Part shown: piece by piece, positions 1-8,562 of the stretch
Layout: the number at the start of each line of letters is the position of its first letter
Position numbering within the stretch: the first letter of the stretch is position 1
Assembly (NCBI RefSeq): GCF_002102255.1
Contig: NZ_LQPH01000173.1
Span: 186,001-250,000, forward strand
Direction: 5' to 3'
Source: Mycobacterium nebraskense
GTDB taxonomy: Bacteria; Actinomycetota; Actinomycetes; Mycobacteriales; Mycobacteriaceae
Length of the DNA stretch: 64,000 nucleotides
Notes under the pieces: model-generated
The model's database searches: none
What the model saw: the letters and a program-made list of their open reading frames with translations, nothing else
Told to the model about the DNA's origin: nothing
Translations under genes and position numbers: made by a program

Positions 1-538
1 TGTTGACCAGGGAGAACCCGGCGGAAGCGAACCACTGGCTTTCCGCGCGCGTGGAAAACCGCGGTCCCTGGATCACCACCATGGTGCCGCCGTCGACCAC
101 GCCGGGCAGGCCGGTGACCGCGGCCCGCAGGGTCGGGCAGTACGGGTCGGCGAAGTCGACATGAATGCCGCCGGCATCGAAATACGTGTCGGGGCGGCCG
201 CTGGTGCGATCGACCAGCTGATCGGGCACCACGATGGCGCCGGGGCCGTTTTCGCGTTGGAGGCTGCCGACGGCGCAGGGCCCGAAAATCCGTCGCACCC
301 CGAGCTTGCGCAGCGCCCACATGTTGGCCCGGTACGGCACGGTGTGCGCCGAGAACTGGTGCGTGGTCCCGTGCCGGGGCAGGAACGCGACCTCGTGTCC
401 CCCGACGACGCCGATCGTCACCGGAGCACTGGGCGGGCCGTACGGGGTGTCGACGTCGAGGGCGCGGGTATCGGACTCGAAGAAGGTGTAAAAGCCGCTG
501 CCGCCGATGACTCCGAGCATCCGACCATTGTGGTGCAT
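1..538 (-). CDS. pnp: S-methyl-5'-thioadenosine/purine nucleoside phosphorylase (partial, 3' end outside window)
   Basis: The first 179 codons are present, reading leftward from an ATG at 536-538 and running off the left edge. Near the N-terminus the translation has the phosphate-binding loop IGGSGFY. Further on come PRHG, PYRANMWAL and GPCAVGSL, then a VIQGPRFST segment near the break. These mark the MTAP/PNP family (Rv0535-like), which phosphorolyses 5'-methylthioadenosine to adenine and 5-methylthioribose-1-phosphate in purine and methionine salvage. It is divergent from menA, with 56 bp between the two start codons. Family assignment is confident; substrate choice between MTA and other purine nucleosides cannot be read from this fragment. 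Confidence 0.93.
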   Translation of the reverse strand, partial: MHHNGRMLGVIGGSGFYTFFESDTRALDVDTPYGPPSAPVTIGVVGGHEVAFLPRHGTTHQFSAHTVPYRANMWALRKLGVRRIFGPCAVGSLQRENGPGAIVVPDQLVDRTSGRPDTYFDAGGIHVDFADPYCPTLRAAVTGLPGVVDGGTMVVIQGPRFSTRAESQWFASAGFSLVN

Positions 539-594
539 GGCCCTGGCCCGATTGCGGGTGCGGGTTCGCGCCCGGCTCCTGGCAGGATGCGTGC

Positions 595-1467
595 GTGGCC
601 AATTTCGGGCAGTGGATCTCCGGTGCGCGACCGCGGACGCTCCCCAACGCGGTGGCGCCGGTGGTCGCGGGCACCGGCGCGGCGGCGTGGCTGCACTCGG
701 CGGTGTGGTGGAAGGGGCTGCTGGCGCTGGCCGTCGCCGTCGCGCTGACCGTCGGCGTCAACTACGCCAACGACTACTCCGACGGCATCCGCGGCACCGA
801 CGACGACCGGGCCGGCCCGGTGCGCCTGGTGGGCTCGCGGCTGGCCACCCCGCGGTCGGTGCTGGTCGCCGCGGTGGCGAGCCTGACGATCGGGGCGGCG
901 GCCGGCCTGGCGCTCGCGCTCGTCAGCGCGCCGTGGCTGATCGCGGTGGGCGCGGTGTGTATCGCCGGCGCGTGGCTGTACACGGGCGGCTCGAAACCCT
1001 ACGGCTACGCGGGTTTTGGTGAGGTCGCGGTGTTCGTGTTCTTCGGCCTGGTGGCCGTGCTCGGCACCGAGTACACCCAGGCGCTGCGGGTGGACTGGGT
1101 GGGGCTGGCGCTGGCGGTGTCCGTCGGGGCGCTGTCGTCCTCGGTGCTGGTGGCCAACAACCTGCGGGACATTCCCACCGACGCGCGGTCGGGAAAGATC
1201 ACCCTGGCGGTGCGGCTGGGCGATGCCCGCACCCGCATCCTGTACCAGGCGCTGCTGGCGACCGCCGGGGTGTTGACCCTGGTGCTGATGGCGGCCACGC
1301 CGTGGTGCGCCGCGGGACTGGTGGCCGCGCCGCTGGCGCTGCGCGCCGCGGGTCCGGTGCGGTCAGGACGCGGCGGCCCGGAGCTGATTCCCGTGCTGCG
1401 CGATACCGGCCTGGCCATGGTCGCCTGGGCGATCGCGGTGGCAGCGGCCCTGGCGTTGGCCGGCTGA
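595..1467 (+). CDS. menA: 1,4-dihydroxy-2-naphthoate polyprenyltransferase
   Basis: A 290-aa UbiA-family integral membrane prenyltransferase, started at GTG 595. The two Asp-rich substrate-binding motifs are visible: NDYSDGIRGTD at about residue 59 and NNLRDIPTD at about residue 188. They are separated by hydrophobic helices typical of the eight- to nine-helix fold. It attaches a polyprenyl chain to 1,4-dihydroxy-2-naphthoate to make demethylmenaquinone, the precursor of the respiratory quinone. The length matches mycobacterial MenA (about 292 aa). It is followed by a composite inverted repeat at 1493-1541 and then fabH. Confidence 0.96.
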   Translation: MANFGQWISGARPRTLPNAVAPVVAGTGAAAWLHSAVWWKGLLALAVAVALTVGVNYANDYSDGIRGTDDDRAGPVRLVGSRLATPRSVLVAAVASLTIGAAAGLALALVSAPWLIAVGAVCIAGAWLYTGGSKPYGYAGFGEVAVFVFFGLVAVLGTEYTQALRVDWVGLALAVSVGALSSSVLVANNLRDIPTDARSGKITLAVRLGDARTRILYQALLATAGVLTLVLMAATPWCAAGLVAAPLALRAAGPVRSGRGGPELIPVLRDTGLAMVAWAIAVAAALALAG

Positions 1468-1492
1468 TCGACCGCGCGCCCACGGCGTTGAC

Positions 1493-1541
1493 TGTGCACT
1501 GGCGGCGGGGTTTGTCGGCGTGTCGCCGCCCGATATGCACA
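1493..1541 (+). terminator. Composite inverted repeat downstream of menA (possible terminator or regulatory hairpin)
   Basis: TGTGCA at 1493-1498 pairs with TGCACA at 1536-1541, and GGCGGCG at 1501-1507 pairs with CGCCGCC at 1524-1530. An asymmetric internal loop and a 16-nt apical loop separate them. It lies 25 bp after the menA stop and before fabH. There is no U-tract, so termination is only inferred. Confidence 0.35.
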
Positions 1542-1634
1542 CTCGAGTGAAACGCCGGGACCGGATCCGATAACAATGAGGGACCGGCGTCGGAACCGAT
1601 GGCCGTTCACAGCGAGCACCGATCGGGGACAGCA

Positions 1635-2642
1635 GTGAAGCAGATCGCCGTGACCAGTGGACCGAAGAACATCGGATTGCTCAGTGTCGGGGCGTACCGC
1701 CCCGAACGGGTGGTCACCAACGACGAGATATGCGAGAACATCGAATCGTCCGATGAGTGGATCTTCTCCCGGACGGGAATCAAGACCCGCCGATTCGCCG
1801 CCCGCGACGAATCCGCCGCATCCATGGCCATCGCGGCCGGGCGACAGGCGATCGCGAAGGCCGCGTTGACGCCCGCCGACATCGACTGCGTGATCGTGGC
1901 GACCAGCACGCATTTTCTGCAGACCCCCGCCTGCGCCCCGGCGGTCGCCGCGGCGCTGGGCGCCACCGGCGCGCCCGCGTTCGACGTCTCGGCGGGGTGC
2001 GCCGGCTTCGGCTACGCGCTCGGTGTCGCCGCCGACATGATCCGCGGCGGAACCGCCGCCAAGGTACTGGTACTCGGTTCGGAGAAACTCTCCCCCACGG
2101 TGGACATGCAAGACCGCACCAACTGCTTCATCTTCGCCGACGGCGCGGCGGGAGTGGTGGTGGGCGAGACGCCCGATCAGGGCATCGGCCCGACCGTCTG
2201 GGGCAGTGACGGCGAACAGGCGCTGGCGATACGCCAGGACATCGACTGGATCGACTACACGGACAGCCCGACGGGCCCGCGCCCGTTCCTGCGGCTGGAG
2301 GGCAGCGCGGTGTTCCGGTGGGCGGCGTTCGAGATGGGCAAGGTCGGCCGGCAGGCGATGGACGCGGCGGGCATCAGGCCCGACGAGATCGACGTGTTCG
2401 TGCCTCACCAGGCCAACAGCCGCATCAACGAGGTGCTGGCCAAGAGCCTGGACCTGCGGCCCGACGCCGTCGTCGCCAACGACATCGAGCACACCGGGAA
2501 CACCTCTGCGGCCTCCATTCCCCTGGCGATGGCCGAACTGCTGGAAACCGGGGCGGCCAAGCCGGGCGATCTGGCCCTGCTGATTGGCTACGGCGCGGGC
2601 CTCAGTTACGCCGCGCAGGTCGTGCGGATGCCCAACTTCTGA
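1635..2642 (+). CDS. fabH: Beta-ketoacyl-ACP synthase III (KAS III)
   Basis: Condenses acyl-CoA primers released by FAS-I with malonyl-AcpM, starting the FAS-II elongation that leads to mycolic acids. I place the start at GTG 1635 because GGGGAC lies just upstream and the product is then 335 aa, the usual mycobacterial length; the reading frame is open further up to GTG 1599. The catalytic triad is complete: Cys122 in SAGCAGFGYALG, His258 in VPHQANSRI and Asn289 in EHTGNTSAAS. The C-terminal IGYGAGLSYAAQVV is also family-typical. The PE_PGRS gene I recall beside fabH in M. tuberculosis is absent; the next gene is convergent, 6 bp away. Confidence 0.97.
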   Translation: MKQIAVTSGPKNIGLLSVGAYRPERVVTNDEICENIESSDEWIFSRTGIKTRRFAARDESAASMAIAAGRQAIAKAALTPADIDCVIVATSTHFLQTPACAPAVAAALGATGAPAFDVSAGCAGFGYALGVAADMIRGGTAAKVLVLGSEKLSPTVDMQDRTNCFIFADGAAGVVVGETPDQGIGPTVWGSDGEQALAIRQDIDWIDYTDSPTGPRPFLRLEGSAVFRWAAFEMGKVGRQAMDAAGIRPDEIDVFVPHQANSRINEVLAKSLDLRPDAVVANDIEHTGNTSAASIPLAMAELLETGAAKPGDLALLIGYGAGLSYAAQVVRMPNF

Positions 2643-2648
2643 CCGGCC

Positions 2649-3020
2649 TCACGCTTCGTCGCTCCCCTCATCGGGCTCCGCCTCACCCTGCAACCTCGCC
2701 CGCAATTGTTCGCGCTCCCGGCGCCGCCGCTCGCCTGCGATCGCCAGCGACGCGGTCGCGCGCCGGCGCAGCGGGCCGAACAACCAGATGCCCAGGGGCA
2801 TCGCGATGATCAGAGCGAACAACGCGGCGACCGCGAGCGGAAACTGGCTGACACCCATCACGCGCGCCACCCCGTAGATCGCGGCGGCGAGCGCCACCGC
2901 CAGCAGCAGCCGCGCCGCCGCGTAGAGCAGAACGTCGAGGACCGCCCGCTGGCCGGGGCGCTGCGCCCGGCCCTCGTCCACGCCGTCCCCGGTGCTGTTG
3001 TCGCTAGCTCCTTCTGACAC
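2649..3020 (-). CDS. DUF4229-type small membrane protein (Rv0531-like)
   Basis: A 123-aa protein from GTG 3020. A short hydrophilic N-terminus precedes two hydrophobic segments, roughly residues 30-50 and 55-80. These are followed by an Arg-rich cytoplasmic tail (FGPLRRRATASLAIAGERRRR) and an acidic end. The pattern fits the DUF4229 family of actinobacterial two-helix membrane proteins. No enzymatic motif is visible and the function is unknown. It is convergent with fabH and divergent from the 53-aa gene at 3066. Confidence 0.75.
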   Translation of the reverse strand: MSEGASDNSTGDGVDEGRAQRPGQRAVLDVLLYAAARLLLAVALAAAIYGVARVMGVSQFPLAVAALFALIIAMPLGIWLFGPLRRRATASLAIAGERRRREREQLRARLQGEAEPDEGSDEA

Positions 3021-3041
3021 AGGCCGAGCCTACGACGCGGG

Positions 3042-3059
3042 TATATTCGTCGAAGGAGG
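3042..3059 (+). promoter_or_regulatory. Probable -10 element and Shine-Dalgarno of the 53-aa gene
   Basis: TATATT at 3042-3047 resembles a SigA -10 element and sits 18 bp before the GTG at 3066. AAGGAGG at 3053-3059 is an almost perfect anti-16S match, 6 nt before that start. The strong ribosome-binding site is the main support for the short gene downstream. Confidence 0.45.
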
Positions 3060-3065
3060 TGTTGA

Positions 3066-3227
3066 GTGCTCTACCTGCTGCTCGTCCTGATGTTGGGGAC
3101 GCTGATCTACGTTGGCTGGCGTACGGCGCGGTCGCAAACCCATCGGCCGAAGACGCGCGTTATCGGGCCCGACGACGATCCAGAGTTCTTGCGGCGGTTA
3201 GGGCACGGCGACAACAACCCCCGTTAA
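3066..3227 (+). CDS. Small single-pass membrane protein, 53 aa (Rv0530A-like)
   Basis: Starts at GTG 3066 behind a near-perfect AAGGAGG and stops at TAA 3225-3227. It begins with one hydrophobic helix (LLLVLMLGTLIYVGW, residues 4-18). A basic linker follows, and the C-terminus is conserved-looking and acidic (RVIGPDDDPEFLRRLGHGD). I recall a gene of this design annotated as Rv0530A in M. tuberculosis. Function is unknown; the N-in topology suggests the PDDDPEFL tail sits at the membrane. It is convergent with the MinD-like gene, whose stop lies 8 bp away. Confidence 0.8.
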   Translation: MLYLLLVLMLGTLIYVGWRTARSQTHRPKTRVIGPDDDPEFLRRLGHGDNNPR

Positions 3228-3235
3228 AGCCCGTT

Positions 3236-4534
3236 CTACGCGACTCCGGGGTTGCGCTGGTCGCCCGGGAACCCGTCGGCGACGATGGCCGCCAGCTCGG
3301 TGAGCGCCTCGCGGGTCGACCGCTTCAGCCGGTCCAAGTCGATCTCGGCGCCCTCTTCGAGGTGCGGGTCGAACGGCACCACCTGAACCGCGCGGCAGCG
3401 GCGGGAGAAGTGGTCGACCACCTTGTTCATGTCGACCTTGCCCGTCCGCGGACGCACGCCGTTGATGACGGCGACCGAGTTGCGGACCAGCTCCTCGTGG
3501 CCGTGCGCGTCCAACCAGTCCAGCGTCGCCGACGCGCTGCGCGCGCCGTCGATGGATCCGGAGCTGACCACGACGAGAACGTCGGCCTTCTCCAGCACCG
3601 AGGACATCGCCGAATGCAGCAGTCCGGGGCCGCAGTCGGTGAGCACCAGGCCGTAGAACCGCTCCAGGACGTCCAAAACCCGGGTGTAGTCGTCGGCGCT
3701 GAACGCCTCCGAGATGGCCGGGTCGGTTTCTGAGGCCAGCACTTCCAGCCCGCTCGGGCCCTTCGAGGTGTAGCGGCGGACATCGCTGTAGCGCTCGATG
3801 CTGCCGGCGTCGTGCAGCAGCTGACGCACCGTCGCCGCCGTCTCCAGCGGGATCTTGTGGCTCAGGGTGCCGCGGTCGGGGTTGGCGTCGACCGCGACCA
3901 CCCGGTCACCGCGGATGGAGGCGAAGGTGGCACCCATCGTCGCGGCGATGGTCGTCTTGCCGACACCGCCCTTCAGCGACACCAGCGCGATCCGGTAGCA
4001 GCCCCGCAACGGCCGGTTCACCTGCGCCAGCAGGTTGTTGTAGCGGGCGGCCCGGGGGCTCTCCCCCAGGTTGATCAGGTGGCCGGACAGTTCGTAGAGC
4101 AGCCGGCGCCAGCCCTCGGAGGGCGGCGGCTTGACGGGCCGCAGCAACATGCCGGTGGAAAGCTCCGGGTACGGCGTGTGCGGCAGGGACTCGGGCCGCG
4201 GCGGGACCTGCGCGGGCGGCGCGTCGGCCGGGCCGTTGTAGTAGGCGCCGTACGCGGTCGGGTCGACCCGCGGGATACCGGTCACCGGGGTGGCATCCCA
4301 CGGCGGCATCCCCGCGGGCCTGGCCGTGGTGAGCGGCGCCGCCTCGCGCTGCTCGGGGCCGGGAACCCGCCGCTCGGTGCGGAATCCGGCGAAGGCGCGG
4401 GTCGGCGCTTCGCCGCCGTCGGAGGGCGATTCGTCAGCGTTTTCAGGCGATGGCGAGGCGGACGGCCCCTGCGGAGGCAATTGCGTGGTCGGTGGATCGG
4501 CCGCCCCCACGTCCGTCGTCGGATGGTCGGACAC
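3236..4534 (-). CDS. MinD/ParA-like P-loop ATPase (Rv0530-like)
   Basis: A 432-aa protein. The first 180 residues are Pro/Ser/Ala-rich and probably disordered, and a SIMIBI-class ATPase domain follows. The deviant Walker A is KGGVGKTT at about 188-195. VVAVDANPDRGTL follows as the switch region, and LVLTDCGPGL is the Walker B-like stretch. I chose GTG 4534 because GGGGGAG precedes it; an upstream extension would overlap ccsA. Related mycobacterial proteins (EspI, the Rv3660c/Rv3888c type) pair a Pro-rich arm with such a domain. A role in positioning or regulating an envelope machine is possible but inferred. It lies 43 bp downstream of the ccsA stop on the same strand and could be the last gene of that operon. 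Confidence 0.85.
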   Translation of the reverse strand: MSDHPTTDVGAADPPTTQLPPQGPSASPSPENADESPSDGGEAPTRAFAGFRTERRVPGPEQREAAPLTTARPAGMPPWDATPVTGIPRVDPTAYGAYYNGPADAPPAQVPPRPESLPHTPYPELSTGMLLRPVKPPPSEGWRRLLYELSGHLINLGESPRAARYNNLLAQVNRPLRGCYRIALVSLKGGVGKTTIAATMGATFASIRGDRVVAVDANPDRGTLSHKIPLETAATVRQLLHDAGSIERYSDVRRYTSKGPSGLEVLASETDPAISEAFSADDYTRVLDVLERFYGLVLTDCGPGLLHSAMSSVLEKADVLVVVSSGSIDGARSASATLDWLDAHGHEELVRNSVAVINGVRPRTGKVDMNKVVDHFSRRCRAVQVVPFDPHLEEGAEIDLDRLKRSTREALTELAAIVADGFPGDQRNPGVA

Positions 4535-4577
4535 CTGTACTCCCCCTTGTTGTGCTACTTGGGTCGGTCGCTTGCGG

Positions 4578-5567
4578 TCACCCCACGCCCGCATACGAAT
4601 GCAGGCCCACAGTCACCAGGTTAACGAAGAACAGATTGAAGACCATGGCCACGAACCCCGCGACGTTGATCCAGGCCGCCTTCCTGTCCCGCCATCCCGC
4701 GGTCGACCTGGCGTGCAGGTAGGCGGCGTAAATCACCCATGCCACGAAGGACACCGTCTCCTTGGGGTCCCAGCCCCAATACCGGCCCCAGGCCTCCTCC
4801 GCCCAGATCGCGCCGAAGATGACCCCGAAGCCGAAGACCGGGAAGGCGAAGATCGTGGTCCGGTAGGCGACGCGGTCCAGGGTCTGCGCGTCGGGGAACC
4901 GCCGCACCATCCGGGCCAAGGCGCCCGCAGTGTCTTCCGGGTCCGGGCCCTCCCCTAGCCGCGACGTGCGCAGCAAGAACAGGATGCTGGCGATGCCGGC
5001 GACCATGAACACCCCGGAGCCCAGGCTGACCACCGACACGTGAATGGGCAGCCAATAGGACTGCAGCGCGGGCATCACGGGCGCGGCATTCGTGTAGAGC
5101 CAACGCCCGGACACCGTGAGCAGGATCAGCACCGGCACCAGCAGGAAAACCCACAGCGGGCGGTATTGCGGGCGGCGCAACACGAAAGCCCCGGCGAGCA
5201 GCCCGCACATGCAGGTCAGGTTGATGAACTCGTACATGTTGCCCCACGGCACCCGCAGGGTGGCCAGGCCACGCAGCACGATGCAGGCGAGCAGCAGCCC
5301 GATGCCGAGGTAGACGACGGCCAACCCGGCCCGCCCCACGCGTTCGTCCAACGGCCGGCCGGGGGCGTCCTCCACGATGCCGGGGGTGAAGCTGTCGGAG
5401 GAAACCGCACCGGCCAAGACCCGTTCGCGCTGGTCGACGCGGCGACCGCCGGCATATGCCAGCTCGAAGGCCAGCAGCAGCAGCGCGATGACGAGCGCCA
5501 CGACGGCCGACGTGAACGCCCAGTCCGAGTAGCGCGCCAGGCCGATGTTGACGTGCACCGTGTTCAT
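4578..5567 (-). CDS. ccsA: Cytochrome c biogenesis protein CcsA/CcsB (haem handling)
   Basis: A 329-aa multi-helix membrane protein of System II cytochrome c maturation. The tryptophan-rich haem-binding motif is visible as WGRYWGWDPKE at about residues 258-268. Several long hydrophobic helices flank it. With ResB it exports haem and ligates it to apocytochrome c outside the membrane; in mycobacteria the main client is the cytochrome bcc-aa3 complex. Its ATG overlaps the resB stop as ATGA, so the two are translationally coupled. M. tuberculosis names the equivalent Rv0529 ccsA. Confidence 0.96.
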   Translation of the reverse strand: MNTVHVNIGLARYSDWAFTSAVVALVIALLLLAFELAYAGGRRVDQRERVLAGAVSSDSFTPGIVEDAPGRPLDERVGRAGLAVVYLGIGLLLACIVLRGLATLRVPWGNMYEFINLTCMCGLLAGAFVLRRPQYRPLWVFLLVPVLILLTVSGRWLYTNAAPVMPALQSYWLPIHVSVVSLGSGVFMVAGIASILFLLRTSRLGEGPDPEDTAGALARMVRRFPDAQTLDRVAYRTTIFAFPVFGFGVIFGAIWAEEAWGRYWGWDPKETVSFVAWVIYAAYLHARSTAGWRDRKAAWINVAGFVAMVFNLFFVNLVTVGLHSYAGVG

Positions 5568-7192
5568 TTGACGTCCACCTGAGAACTCCTTCTGGACGCG
5601 GCGGGCTCACCAAGGCCATCCAGTAACCGCTCGGTCAATCGCTCGAACTCGTCGCCCCACCCGGAGTTGTCGGTGCGCGCAAGCCCGCCCAGTTCGACGT
5701 CCACCGTACCGGCCGCCTTGCCACTAGCCGGAGTGAGCCTGACCCACACCCGGCGCCGGCGCACCAGCAGCGATACCACCAGGCCCGCCATCATCGTGAT
5801 CGCGAAGACCAGCACCCAGGTCTGGCCGGGGTCGTGGGAGACCTGCAGGTTGACGAACGGCACGGCGCCGTCGAAGCGGACGACGGTGCCGGCCGCCGGT
5901 CCCGCCTCGATCCGCACCTCTTGGCCTGCGCGCAGGTTGACGCGCTTTTCCTTGGTCAGCCGGCCCTGCTGGATCAGCCGCGGGTCCAGCGTGAACAGCG
6001 ATTGGGGCCGCCCGGTGTCCAGGCCGGTGTCGCCGCGGTAGATGTCGACGGCCACCGCGGGGGCGTTCAGGGCCGGGAACCGCGACGACAACAGCGTGCC
6101 GTCGAGCTGCTCGGTCGGCGCCAGCAGGCCCTGGATCGCGATCTCGTGCTGGCGACGCTCGGCGGCGGTGGGATAACTGCCGGCGGGCGGGTCGATGCGC
6201 ACCACCCCAGACGAGAGCAGCGTCTGCGGGTTGTCGGGTCGCCATTGCACGGTCGAGGTGCGTGTCTGCCCGTCCGGGAACGTGACGGTGAAGGTGGGTG
6301 CGTAGCCGTGCCCCTGCAGGTACACCCGGTCGCCGCCGACGCGCAGCGGGTGGTTGACCTCCAGCCGGTAGGGCCGCCAGCTGTTGGCCGCCAGATCGTG
6401 CCCGGCTTGGTAGTCGATGTCGGCGGCGAACGAGGTGGCCTGCCCCGACGGCAGGTAGTGCGCGTGAAAGTCGTTGACGCGTATGCAGATTGGATTCAGC
6501 GACGTGCCGTCGACGGTGTTGCCGGCGCGGAACGAGTCGAACGCGGCCGGCGAGGCCGAGCAGAAGCCCGGGCCGGAGTCGGCGATGACGATGACGTTGC
6601 CCTCGTAGCCGAACAGCTTGCCGACGGCCACCGCGACCAGCAGGCCCAGCAGCGAGAAGTGGAAGACGATGTTGCCGAACTCGCGCAAGTAGCCCTTCTC
6701 GGCGGACACCTCCGCCGTGCTGGCCTCATCGTCGTCCGGGTGACGGATGGCGGTGCGCCAGCCGCGGAGCCGGCCGGTGATCGTGTTCGCCAGGGCGTTC
6801 AGCTCGTCGGGGTCGGCTGGGATCTGGGCGCTGGCGTGCTTGGGCAGCCGGGCCAGGTTGCGCGGGGCGGCCACCGGGGTGGCCCGCAGGCTGCGGGCAT
6901 GCTCGATCATCCGTGGGGTCAGGCAGCCGATCAGCGAGACGAACAGCAGGACGTACACGGCGGTGAACCAGAAGCTGGAGAACACATTGAAGGCCTGCAG
7001 CCGATCCAGCCACGGCCCGATGACCCGGTGGGCCTTCAGGTAGTCGTCGACCTTGCCGGCGTTGAGGCTGCGCTGCGGCAGCAGCGCCCCGGGTATCGCG
7101 CCCAGCGCGAGCAGGAACAGCAGCACCAGCGCGGTGCCCATCGAGGTCAACGCGCGCCAGGTGTTGCGCCCCCAGGCGAGAAGTCGCGCCAT
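5564..7192 (-). CDS. resB: Cytochrome c biogenesis protein ResB
   Basis: A 542-aa System II partner of ccsA. Start taken at ATG 7192, where TGATG overlaps the ccdA stop. Three hydrophobic helices lie in the first 200 residues (MGTALVLLFLLALGAIPG near residue 18, then around 80 and 180). A large extracytoplasmic domain spans about 200-450, and a last helix (LVFAITMMAGLVVSLLV) precedes a cytoplasmic tail. FHFSLLGLLVAVAVGKLFGY carries a likely haem-ligand His. ResB presents haem and keeps apocytochrome thiols accessible. Coupled to both neighbours by overlapping codons. Confidence 0.95.
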   Translation of the reverse strand: MARLLAWGRNTWRALTSMGTALVLLFLLALGAIPGALLPQRSLNAGKVDDYLKAHRVIGPWLDRLQAFNVFSSFWFTAVYVLLFVSLIGCLTPRMIEHARSLRATPVAAPRNLARLPKHASAQIPADPDELNALANTITGRLRGWRTAIRHPDDDEASTAEVSAEKGYLREFGNIVFHFSLLGLLVAVAVGKLFGYEGNVIVIADSGPGFCSASPAAFDSFRAGNTVDGTSLNPICIRVNDFHAHYLPSGQATSFAADIDYQAGHDLAANSWRPYRLEVNHPLRVGGDRVYLQGHGYAPTFTVTFPDGQTRTSTVQWRPDNPQTLLSSGVVRIDPPAGSYPTAAERRQHEIAIQGLLAPTEQLDGTLLSSRFPALNAPAVAVDIYRGDTGLDTGRPQSLFTLDPRLIQQGRLTKEKRVNLRAGQEVRIEAGPAAGTVVRFDGAVPFVNLQVSHDPGQTWVLVFAITMMAGLVVSLLVRRRRVWVRLTPASGKAAGTVDVELGGLARTDNSGWGDEFERLTERLLDGLGEPAASRRSSQVDVK

Positions 7193-7971
7193 CAAATCGG
7201 CAGCCTCACGTCGGATACGAAGGCGTCGCGCAGCCAGGAGATGAAGTCGTTCCACACCCCGCTGACCAGCAGGGCACCGACCGTGATGAGCAGCGCGCCG
7301 CCGAAGATCTGGATGGCCCGGGTGTGACGCCGCAGCCAGCCCAGGGCCCCCACCGCGCCCGCCGAGCCGAAAGCCAGCAGCACGAACGGGATCCCCAGCC
7401 CCAGGCAGTACGCGATCACCAACGCGGTCCCGCGGGCCACGCTCGCGCCGTCGGTGGCCGAGGCCACGGTGATCACTCCGGCCAGCGTCGGCCCCAGGCA
7501 GGGCGTCCAGCCCAAGGCGAACACCGCCCCCAGCAGCGGCGCCCCGGCGACCGTCGTCAACTGCCGCGGGCTGAACCGGGCCTGGCGTTGCAGGGCCGGG
7601 ATCAGGCCGACGAACACCAGCCCCATGACGATCGTCAGCACGCCACCGACCCGCTGCAGCAGCAGCTGGTTGGTGATCAGCGTGGTCGTCATACCCAGAA
7701 CGGCGACCGTGCCCAGCACGAACACCGTGGTGAACCCGGCGACGAACAACGCCGCCGAGCCCGCGACCCGCCACCGCGCCGACGGCGGGGCCTTGACCGC
7801 ACCCGGGGGCGGCTGCTCGTCCACCCCCACGACGGCGGCCAGGTAGGACAGATAGCCGGGTACCAGCGGGACCACGCACGGCGACGCGAACGACACCAGC
7901 CCCGCCAGCAGACACACGCCGAGGGCCACCAGGAGCGGCCCGGCGGCGGCGATCTGGGTGAACCCGGTCAT
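7192..7971 (-). CDS. ccdA: Thiol-disulfide transporter CcdA
   Basis: A 259-aa DsbD/CcdA-family membrane protein. The redox-active Cys-Pro pairs are clear: ASPCVVPLVPGYLS near the N-terminus and GWTPCLGPTLAG in the middle. It carries electrons from cytoplasmic thioredoxin across the membrane to reduce extracytoplasmic thiols, here presumably those of the adjacent lipoprotein and of apocytochrome c. The ATG overlaps the stop of the upstream thioredoxin-like gene (ATGA). The stop overlaps the resB start (TGATG). Confidence 0.96.
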   Translation of the reverse strand: MTGFTQIAAAGPLLVALGVCLLAGLVSFASPCVVPLVPGYLSYLAAVVGVDEQPPPGAVKAPPSARWRVAGSAALFVAGFTTVFVLGTVAVLGMTTTLITNQLLLQRVGGVLTIVMGLVFVGLIPALQRQARFSPRQLTTVAGAPLLGAVFALGWTPCLGPTLAGVITVASATDGASVARGTALVIAYCLGLGIPFVLLAFGSAGAVGALGWLRRHTRAIQIFGGALLITVGALLVSGVWNDFISWLRDAFVSDVRLPI

Positions 7972-8555
7972 TCCCGGGCCAGTTTCTGCACCACGGGCTG
8001 CAGGTCGGCGGCCAGCAGTTCGCGCAGGAACACCGCCGCGACCCGGTGCTGACGGTCCAGGACGAGCGTGGACGGGATGACGGTGGTGGGGTACTTGCCG
8101 CCGAACGCGATCAGCGTGCGCATCGCCGGGTCGTAGATGGACGGGAACGTCACATGGCGGTCATTGACGAAGTCCAGCGCCGCCTGCCGGTTGCTGTCGC
8201 GCACGTCGATGCCGAGGAACGACGCCCCGGTATCGCGGGTGGCGTCATAGACCTGCTGCAGTTGGCTGACCTCGGCCCGGCACGGCCCGCACCACTGGCC
8301 CCAGATGTTGATGACGACGACCCGGCCGGCGAAGATCGGATCGTCCAGCGACAGCTGGTGGGCCGGGTCTGCCAGGTCGGGCCCGGACAGCGGACCCGGG
8401 TGGCCGCGGCTGGACGGCGGGTTGTAGGAGATGTCGGTCTTCCCGCCGGGCGAGACGAACTCGAAGGTGCCGCCCTGGGCTACCGCGTCGCGCCCGGAAG
8501 AACAGCCGGCAACCAGGGTCGTCAGTACGACCCCGGCCATCGCCAGTCGCCGCAT
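7968..8555 (-). CDS. Thioredoxin-like lipoprotein for cytochrome c maturation (Rv0526-like)
   Basis: From ATG 8555 the product is 195 aa and starts with a clean lipoprotein signal (MRRLAMAGVVLTTLVAGC, lipidated Cys18). GAGGAG lies upstream of this start. Another in-frame ATG at 8594 would add 13 residues, but they are encoded by a MIRU-like repeat and lack a ribosome-binding site. The TlpA/ResA-like domain has WGQWCGPCRAEV as its CxxC active site and a later KYPTTVIPSTLVL cis-Pro loop. It should act outside the membrane as reductant of apocytochrome c, fed by CcdA, whose gene overlaps its stop codon. Confidence 0.92.
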   Translation of the reverse strand: MRRLAMAGVVLTTLVAGCSSGRDAVAQGGTFEFVSPGGKTDISYNPPSSRGHPGPLSGPDLADPAHQLSLDDPIFAGRVVVINIWGQWCGPCRAEVSQLQQVYDATRDTGASFLGIDVRDSNRQAALDFVNDRHVTFPSIYDPAMRTLIAFGGKYPTTVIPSTLVLDRQHRVAAVFLRELLAADLQPVVQKLARE

Positions 8556-8562
8556 GAAGAAG

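Noticed and set aside
1005..2492. Long leftward open frame of 495 codons opposite menA and fabH
   Set aside because: It is antisense to two genes with complete family motifs. Its translation is low-complexity Arg/Ala/Gly-rich, as expected for GC-rich shadow frames.
5834..7327. Rightward 497-codon open frame opposite resB
   Set aside because: Antisense to a clear coupled resB; no domain, no ribosome-binding site, composition typical of a shadow frame.
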